DNA from: Burkholderia sp.
GTDB lineage: Bacteria > Pseudomonadota > Gammaproteobacteria > Burkholderiales > Burkholderiaceae
Assembly (NCBI GenBank): GCA_040954445.1
Contig: CP144361.1
Span: 1,612,001-1,676,000, forward strand
DNA: 64,000 nt
Direction: 5' to 3'
This document shows, in pieces, positions 58,310 to 64,000 of this stretch; within the stretch, counting starts at the first letter, position 1; the number at the start of each line of letters is the position of its first letter. Position numbers and translations under genes: made by a program. The notes below the pieces were generated by a model. It was not told the origin of the DNA and did no database searches. It saw only the letters and a list, made by a program, of their open reading frames with translations.

Positions 58310-60199
58310 TTGAACAACAATATGTTCTCAAAAGCAGCAGTGTGGCTCGTGATCGCACTGGTGCTGTTTACAGTGTTCAAGCAGTTCGACAAGCCCCACG
58401 TCCAGGAAGGTGTGTCGTATTCGCAGTTCATGGACGATGCTAAAGTTGGCAAGATTAAAAACGTGGTCGTACAGGGGCGAAACCTCACCGTCACTCCTGC
58501 CGAAGGCCAGAAATACCAGATCGTGTCGCCCGGCGACATCTGGATGGTCGGTGACCTGATGACGTACGGCGTCCAGGTCAGCGGCAAAGCTGACGACGAG
58601 CCTAATGCGTTCGTCTCCGCGTTATACTACTTAGGGCCGACGCTGTTAATCATAGTGTTTTGGTTTTACATGATGCGACAGATGCAGGGCGGCGGCAAAG
58701 GCGGTGCCTTCTCGTTCAGCAAGTCGCGCGCGCGGTTGATCGACGAAAACAACAATGCTGTAAACTTTTCTGACGTCGCGGGCTGCGACGAAGCTAAGGA
58801 AGAAGTATCCGAGCTGGTCGACTTCCTGCGTGATCCCCAGAAATTTCAAAAGCTGGGCGGGCGTATCCCGCGCGGCGTACTGCTGGTTGGCCCTCCGGGT
58901 ACCGGTAAGACGCTCCTCGCGCGCGCCATCGCCGGCGAGGCAAAAGTGCCGTTCTTCAGCATCTCGGGTTCGGACTTCGTCGAAATGTTCGTCGGCGTGG
59001 GCGCGGCTCGTGTGCGCGACATGTTCGAACAGGCGAAGAAGCATGCGCCCTGTATCGTATTCATCGATGAAATCGACGCGGTCGGTCGCCATCGAGGCGC
59101 CGGTATGGGCGGCGGAAACGATGAGCGCGAACAGACGCTGAACCAGATGTTAGTCGAGATGGACGGCTTTGAGGCCAACTCTGGCGTGATCGTGATCGCC
59201 GCTACCAACCGGTCCGACGTGCTCGACAAGGCGCTACTGCGCCCGGGTCGTTTCGACCGCCAGGTCTATGTCAGCCTGCCAGATATCCGCGGTCGCGAGC
59301 AGATCATGCGTGTACACTTGCGTAAGGTACCGATCTCAAACGATGTGGACGCGGTCGTTCTGGCACGCGGCACGCCGGGCTTCTCGGGTGCAGACTTAGC
59401 CAACCTGGTCAACGAGGCGGCGCTGTTCGCCGCGCGGCGCGGCAAGCGCATCGTTGAAATGCAGGACTTCGAGGACGCCAAGGACAAAATTTTCATGGGT
59501 CCGGAGCGCAAGTCGGCCGTAATCCGCGAAGAAGCGAAGCGTGCCACGGCGTACCACGAAGCCGGCCACGCGGTGGTCGCCAAGCTGCTACCGAAAGCCG
59601 ATCCAGTCCACAAGGTCACCATCATCCCGCGCGGTCGCGCACTTGGCGTAACTTGGCAGCTTCCGGAGCACGACAACGAGACCTACTCGAAGGACTACCT
59701 ACTCGATCGGCTCGCGATCCTGTTCGGTGGCCGTGTTGCTGAAGAGTTGTTCATGAACCTGATCAGCACCGGTGCTTCAGACGACTTCAACAAAGCGACC
59801 AAAACGGCTCGCGCGATGGTGACGCGCTTTGGCATGACCGATACGCTCGGGCCAATGGTCTATGCCGACGACGACAACGATGGTGGCCTATTCAGCAAGG
59901 GCTTCACGCGTGCCATCTCGGAAGCGACGCAGCAGAAAGTTGACGCGGAAATCCGCCGCGTGATCGACGACCAGTACAGCCTGGCGCAGCGTCTTCTCGA
60001 CGAAAACCGCGACAAAGTCGAGGCCATGACGATCGCGCTGATGGAGTGGGAAACCATCGACGCCGACCAGATCAACGACATCATGACGGGCCGTCCGCCG
60101 CGCTCGCCGAAAAGCAGCGGCAACGTGCCCTCGGCGAGCGATCGTTCCGGCGGTGCTGGTGCCGAAGTCAAGCCGGACAACGCGCCCGCGCCGGCATGA
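58310..60199 (+). CDS. ftsH: ATP-dependent zinc metalloprotease FtsH
   Basis: FtsH is the membrane-bound AAA+ protease that degrades misfolded membrane proteins and regulators such as RpoH and LpxC. The 629-residue protein starts with TTG at 58310 ([10 protein letters not shown]), with AAGGAG seven bases upstream. It has two membrane helices (about 8-24 and 105-122), Walker A GPPGTGKT (194-201), Walker B FIDEID (251-256), the second region of homology ending RPGRFDRQ, and the zinc site HEAGH (416-420). It ends in a Pro/Ser-rich tail. The folP-glmM genes that usually follow are missing. Confidence 0.96.
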   Translation: MNNNMFSKAAVWLVIALVLFTVFKQFDKPHVQEGVSYSQFMDDAKVGKIKNVVVQGRNLTVTPAEGQKYQIVSPGDIWMVGDLMTYGVQVSGKADDEPNAFVSALYYLGPTLLIIVFWFYMMRQMQGGGKGGAFSFSKSRARLIDENNNAVNFSDVAGCDEAKEEVSELVDFLRDPQKFQKLGGRIPRGVLLVGPPGTGKTLLARAIAGEAKVPFFSISGSDFVEMFVGVGAARVRDMFEQAKKHAPCIVFIDEIDAVGRHRGAGMGGGNDEREQTLNQMLVEMDGFEANSGVIVIAATNRSDVLDKALLRPGRFDRQVYVSLPDIRGREQIMRVHLRKVPISNDVDAVVLARGTPGFSGADLANLVNEAALFAARRGKRIVEMQDFEDAKDKIFMGPERKSAVIREEAKRATAYHEAGHAVVAKLLPKADPVHKVTIIPRGRALGVTWQLPEHDNETYSKDYLLDRLAILFGGRVAEELFMNLISTGASDDFNKATKTARAMVTRFGMTDTLGPMVYADDDNDGGLFSKGFTRAISEATQQKVDAEIRRVIDDQYSLAQRLLDENRDKVEAMTIALMEWETIDADQINDIMTGRPPRSPKSSGNVPSASDRSGGAGAEVKPDNAPAPA

Positions 60200-60215
60200 T
60201 TTCCTCTAGGGATTC

Positions 60216-60243
60216 TATTGATCTGCAATTGCGGATCAATAAA
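60216..60243. repeat. minimal IS630-type fold-back after ftsH
   Basis: TATTGATCTGCAATTGCGGATCAATA, two facing termini with no interior, 17 bp after the ftsH stop. Confidence 0.7.
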
Positions 60244-60292
60244 GCGACTCGCTATGCAGCTTTATTTAAGATCACATATTTCTTATCAAGAG

Positions 60293-61483
60293 GGCGTTGT
60301 TGCATAAATCGAGCGAGATCCGTTGACGTTTACGCGCAACGGTCGCGTGGGTCAGCCCCCTATCAAGTCAGATTTGAGAGTAACTGCCTAATTTTTGCCA
60401 AGAAAATGCGCAAGGATATACACAAGACAGGTGAGTCGAAGCCACACTACCATGTCAGGAATTGGGCGGCCTATAATGAAGGCCTGATCAACCAAAAGGC
60501 CTAACCGAGAAGGCCTGATCAACCGAGGGAACGTGACAATATGGATAGATGAAGCCGTCCTTGCCAGAATACCCGGTGCCATACCCACACGTGGTCGCCC
60601 GTGTCTATACGGTGATACGCTGATTCAGGCGTTACTTGGCGTGAAGACCGTCTATCGACTGACGTTGCGCGCCTTGCAAGGTTTCACCCAAAGTCTGCGC
60701 GATCTAGCCTTCCCGGAGGCTTCCGGTTCCGGTTTATACCACGCTCTGTCGCCGGGAAAACGCTTGATGTCGAACTGCCGATCCTTCGGCGATAACGAAC
60801 CGATCCATCTGGTTGTCGACAGCACCGGTCTGAAGGTCTATGGCGAAGGTGAATAGAAGGTTGCGCCAGCACGGCTACTCGAAGCGGCGCCCGTGGCATA
60901 AAGTCCATCTCGCGCTCAACGCGAATACGGGTCAAGTGCATGCCGCGCTAATGACGCATCAGAATGTGGATGACGGTGACACGCTGGCCAAGTTGCTCGA
61001 CCAGATTCCACGCGAAGAACAAATCGATGTCATCGGTGGTGACGGTGCCTACGACACCAAGCCATGCCCATGCCATGCGGCCATTGCTGCACGCAGTGCT
61101 ATTCGTTCGATTCCGCCACGCGCGGGTGCCGTTCATTGGCCAGCGGATATGCCCGGTGCGGCGTGGCGTAATGGCGTGGTTGATGCAATTGCCCGTGACG
61201 GTCGTCGAGAATGGAAGCAAGACAGTGGTTACCAGCGGCGATCTCTTGCCGAGAATGCGATATATCGGTTTAAGACCCTCACCGGCAACTGTCTCTGGGC
61301 GCGTCACATCGCCTCCGCAGGCGACCGAGGTCGCCGTTCGGCGTCGGCGTCATCAACCGTATGGGGTGGACCTCGCTCGTCCGCAATCCGTTCGTATCGC
61401 CTGAAATTATGCCCGTCAATGCTATTGCGTCCTCACACTCGATTTATGCAACAACCGATTTATGCAACAACCCCAATAACGCC
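60293..61483 (+). mobile_element. degraded IS903-type copy with tandem right ends
   Basis: Canonical left end; the right end is repeated imperfectly three times (GATTTATGCAACAACC, again, then CAATAACGCC). No target duplication. Confidence 0.85.
60407..61404 (+). pseudogene. IS903-group transposase pseudogene
   Basis: MRKDIHKTGESKPHYHVRNW begins the frame; a 28-bp imperfect internal duplication (GGCCTGATCAACC repeated) adds a stop; later indels occur at 60715 (GGAGGCTTCC), 60850 and 61315. Confidence 0.85.
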
Positions 61484-61669
61484 TATTCAACTAGATCGAA
61501 GTGTTTTACCACCAGAGTCGTTGCCGCTCCACGTTCTGCCAAGTATCGCTGGTTCATTATCTTCAAGACTGGCTGCGTACGTAAAACGAGCAAATTCTGG
61601 AAATAAACGACTCGTCCATGATGCGTGAAAAACTGGGCAAGCTCAGATATCGACTGGAGCCTTTCCATC
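61484..61669. other. unassigned sequence before ibaG
   Basis: About 185 bp of non-IS sequence, probably the remains of the gene that preceded ibaG (an Mla-type transport gene in related genomes). The frame SVLPPESLPLHVLPSIAGSL on the plus strand is open but not recognised. Confidence 0.3.
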
Positions 61670-61906
61670 TTGCCGACTCCCGAACAGATCAAGCAATATA
61701 TCGCGGGCGGTCTTGCCTGCACGTATCTGGAAGTCGAAGGCGACGGCCAGCATTTTTTCGCGACCATTGTGTCGACCGAATTCGAAGGCAAGCGACCGAT
61801 CCAATGCCATCAGCTGGTCTATGCGGCGCTCGGCGACCGCATGAAGCAAGAAATTCACGCCCTCAGCATGAAAACGCTGACGCCCGCAGAATGGAAGAAC
61901 GCATAA
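61670..61906 (+). CDS. ibaG: BolA-family protein IbaG
   Basis: IbaG/YrbA is a BolA-like protein that works with monothiol glutaredoxins in iron-sulfur handling and, in many proteobacteria, lies between mla and murA. The 78-residue product PTPEQIKQYIAGGLACTYLE, VEGDGQHFFATIVSTEFEGK and HQLVYAALGDRMKQEIHALS spans the BolA fold, with the invariant histidine in CHQLVY. I place the start at TTG 61670 because homologues start M-L-P-T-P; the codon before is ATC, possibly a mutated ATG. A GTG at 61625 would add 15 non-homologous residues. murA, expected next, is missing. Confidence 0.85.
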   Translation: MPTPEQIKQYIAGGLACTYLEVEGDGQHFFATIVSTEFEGKRPIQCHQLVYAALGDRMKQEIHALSMKTLTPAEWKNA

Positions 61907-61943
61907 AGAACCGATGAACTTCGTGCCAATTTCAGTGGCCTTG

Positions 61944-62044
61944 GGCGTCGTTGCATAAATCGAGCGCGCGGACGCAATGGTATCGCCTGAAATTGTGCCC
62001 GTCGATGCTATTGCATCCTCACACTCGATTTATGCAACAACGCC
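61944..62044. mobile_element. IS903-type miniature (101 bp)
   Basis: Both terminal repeats (GGCGTCGTTGCATAAATC and its canonical complement) enclose about 60 bp from the transposase-stop end in inverted arrangement (GCGGACGCAATGGTATC and GATGCTATTGCATCC). No coding capacity. Confidence 0.8.
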
Positions 62045-62206
62045 GAGTCGATTTGTTAATTTCAAAATTATGAATTTCGAAGCAATATGCAACAATGCCG
62101 AATTGATCGGCCAGCAAGGCTGAACATGATTGGCACGGTTTTCCGGAAAAAAGAGCCGCAGTTGATTCGTAATTTTCTCAAGGAAAAGCATGTTAGTTAT
62201 GCCGCT
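62045..62206. other. mixed IS scraps between ibaG and hldD
   Basis: Contains TTGTTAATTTCAAAATTATG (IS630-type interior), two further isolated IS903-type ends (GCAACAATGCC near 62087 and ACAACAATGCC near 62208) and about 90 bp of unassigned sequence. Confidence 0.5.
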
Positions 62207-63229
62207 TTACAACAATGCCATATTTTTCGCATCTGTCAGTAGCTGGCTGAACAGCCAGCGCACGTAACGGTCCACACCTTCTTGTACGGTCAGAAATGGC
62301 GCGTCATAGCCGGCTGAGCGCAGCTTTGACTGGTCGGCCTGCGTGAAACACTGGTACTTACCGCGTAGTGTATCGAGGAACGGTACGTACTCGATCAATC
62401 CCTGTTCCACCTGTTCGTCCAGCGTCAGCGGGGGCTGACCGTTGAGCGCGCGCAGCGTGTTGATTACCGAGCTTGCGATGTCGTTAAAGGGCTGGGCGCG
62501 GCCCGTACCGAGATTGAAGATGCCCGATTTCTCCGGATGATCGAAGAAGAATAGATTGACTTTTACCACGTCCTCGACCGAGACGAAATCGCGCGTCTGC
62601 TCGCCAGCTGCATAACCGTTGTACTCGCCGAATAGCTTGACCTTACCCTCGGCGCGGAACTGGTTGAAGTTGTGGAATGCTACTGAGGTCATGCGTCCCT
62701 TGTGCGTCTCGCGCGGGCCATAGACGTTGAAGTAGCGAAAGCCGGCGATCTGGCTTTTCGCGTCCGGCAGCACGCGGCGGATCACCTGGTCAAATAGAAA
62801 CTTCGAATAGCCGTAGACGTTGAGCGGTGCCTCCATCTCGCGTTCCTCGACGAAGCGCTGCGAGCCGCCGTAGATAGCCGCCGACGAGGCATAGAGGAAC
62901 TGTGTACCGTTCGCCAGGCAGGTATCGAGCACCGCGCGGCTATAGCGGAAGTTGTTTACCATCATATAGCGACCGTCGGATTCCAGCGTATCCGAACAGG
63001 CACCTTCGTGGAATACCGCGCGCACCTTACCGAATTCGCCGCGCTGGCAGCGCTCGAGGAATTCGGTTTTGTCGAGATAGTCGTCGATCTCGCAATCGAC
63101 CAGGTTTCTGAACTTGTCGGCGCGGGTCAGGTTGTCAACCGCGATGATGTGCGTCTCGCCGCGCTCGTTGAGCGCCTTGACGAGATTCGCGCCGATGAAG
63201 CCGGCTGCGCCCGTGACGATGAGAGTCAT
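62207..63229 (-). CDS. hldD: ADP-L-glycero-D-manno-heptose 6-epimerase
   Basis: HldD makes the L-glycero-D-manno-heptose donor of the LPS inner core. The 340-residue SDR protein starts [20 protein letters not shown] (NADP-binding GAAGFIG), with [17 protein letters not shown], the catalytic Tyr139-x-x-x-Lys143 in [29 protein letters not shown] and [15 protein letters not shown] lies six bases before the ATG. The last residues (MALL) and the TAA are read from an IS-end scrap, so a few native C-terminal residues were replaced. The 5' side abuts an IS end only 27 bp upstream, so the native promoter is probably lost. Confidence 0.94.
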   Translation of the reverse strand: MTLIVTGAAGFIGANLVKALNERGETHIIAVDNLTRADKFRNLVDCEIDDYLDKTEFLERCQRGEFGKVRAVFHEGACSDTLESDGRYMMVNNFRYSRAVLDTCLANGTQFLYASSAAIYGGSQRFVEEREMEAPLNVYGYSKFLFDQVIRRVLPDAKSQIAGFRYFNVYGPRETHKGRMTSVAFHNFNQFRAEGKVKLFGEYNGYAAGEQTRDFVSVEDVVKVNLFFFDHPEKSGIFNLGTGRAQPFNDIASSVINTLRALNGQPPLTLDEQVEQGLIEYVPFLDTLRGKYQCFTQADQSKLRSAGYDAPFLTVQEGVDRYVRWLFSQLLTDAKNMALL

Positions 63230-63256
63230 GATCGTCCTGCTGTCAAAAGATACGGT

Positions 63257-64000
63257 AGCGTTGTGGCATAAATTGATCGTGAGGACTCAATGCCATCGAC
63301 GGGCATAATTTCAGGCGATACGAACGGATGGCGGACGAGCGAGGTCCGCCATGCGGTTGATGACGCCGACGCGAACGGAGACCTCGGTCGCCTGCGAGTC
63401 GATGTGACGCGCCCAGAAACAGTTGCCGGTGAGGGTCTTAAACCGATATATCGCATTCTCGGCAAGCGATTGCCGGTGGTAGCCACTTTCTTGCTTCCAT
63501 TCTCGACGACCGTCACGGGCAATTGCATCAACCGCGCCATTACACCACGCCGCACCGGGCATATCCGCTGGCCAATGAACGGGGCACCCTTCGCGTGGCG
63601 GAATCGAAGGAATAGCACTGCGTGCAGCAATGGCCGCATGGCATAGCTTGGTGTCGTAGGCACCATCACCGCCGATGACATCGATTTGTTCTTCGCGTGG
63701 AATCTGGTCGAGCAACTTGGCCAGAGCGTCACCGTCAGCCACATTCTGATTCGTCATTAGCGCGGCATGCACTTGACCCGTATTCGCGTTGAGCGCGAGA
63801 TGGACTTTACGCCACGTGCGCCGCTTCGCGTAGCCGTGCTGGCCACCCTTCCATGCACCCTCTCCATAGACCTTCAGGCCGGTGCTGTCGACAACCAGAT
63901 GGATCGGTTCATTGTCACGAAGGATCGGCAGTTCGACATCAAGCGTTTTTGCCCGGCGACAGAGCGTGGTGTAATTCGGCACCGGCAAGCTCGGGAAGGC
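63257..64000 (-). mobile_element. IS903-type element running off the window
   Basis: Left end AGCGTTGTGGCATAAATTG is diverged. The element continues beyond the right edge of the window, so its other end and target duplication cannot be checked. Confidence 0.88.
63311..64000 (-). pseudogene. IS903-group transposase, partial (window edge), possibly intact
   Basis: The frame is open from PSLPVPNYTTLCRRAKTLDV to PPSVRIA and keeps VVDSTGLKVYGEG, GGDGAYDTK and SLAENAIYRFK. It differs from the reference by GAWKGGQHGYAK and by a one-codon insertion at PREGCPVHW. The N-terminal 100 or so residues lie outside, so its status is undecided. Confidence 0.7.

Overview
This window looks like a chromosomal segment of a genome-reduced Burkholderia-type betaproteobacterium, probably a host-restricted symbiont. 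Every recognisable gene is a conserved chromosomal housekeeping gene whose protein reads like its Burkholderia counterpart, and several Burkholderia gene neighbourhoods are still visible: nrdA-nrdB, ftsK/trxB with lolA, trpF-(trpB)-methyltransferase-trpA-accD-folC, htpG with a ubiC-like remnant, and cutA-dsbD. The organism assignment is inference from protein flavour and gene order; no search was run.

The dominant feature is insertion sequence load. One IS5-family element of the IS903 group (1123 bp, ends GGCGTTGTTGCATAAATC, 9-bp target duplications, 318-aa DDE transposase) occurs more than twenty times as intact, nested, frameshifted or internally deleted copies. An IS630-type element (TA target, ends TTGATCCG) survives only as broken transposase genes and as short fold-back MITEs. 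A third, unrecognised element has left three scraps. Genes stand singly or in pairs between blocks of IS debris, and neighbours expected from Burkholderia gene order are often missing.

Layout. 1-3675: 5' part of lptD and two glycosyltransferases. 4321-4914: histone H1-like gene with a 15-bp tandem repeat. 6731-13207: class Ia ribonucleotide reductase nrdB and nrdA, split by an IS, with an NrdR-type promoter cut off by an IS630 remnant. 14607-18517: lolA pseudogene, ftsK and divergent trxB. 19442-26991: trpF, orphan DNA methyltransferase, trpA stump, accD, folC, with an IS copy where trpB should be and another ending trpA. 29703-31926: ubiC-like pseudogene and htpG with a sigma-32-type promoter. 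32512-37019: cobalamin adenosyltransferase, dsbD and cutA. 38303-43397: rne and an ABC-F ATPase. 44109-46726: argC and moeB. 47949-49766: typA. 53329-53661: yajC. 56068-60199: rlmE and ftsH. 61670-63229: ibaG and hldD. The right edge lies inside another IS903-type copy.

Together the genes cover envelope assembly (lptD, hldD, dsbD, yajC, ibaG), DNA precursor supply and chromosome segregation (nrdAB, ftsK), RNA and protein quality control (rne, rlmE, ftsH, htpG, typA) and remnants of amino-acid and cofactor synthesis. The most informative observations are the IS insertion that removed the dsbD start codon and supplied a new in-frame ATG, the dismantled trpBA genes, the NrdR promoter now more than 900 bp from nrdA, a self-nested IS with both target duplications intact, a perfect 79-bp-arm palindrome built from IS ends, and the lolA and ubiC pseudogenes.
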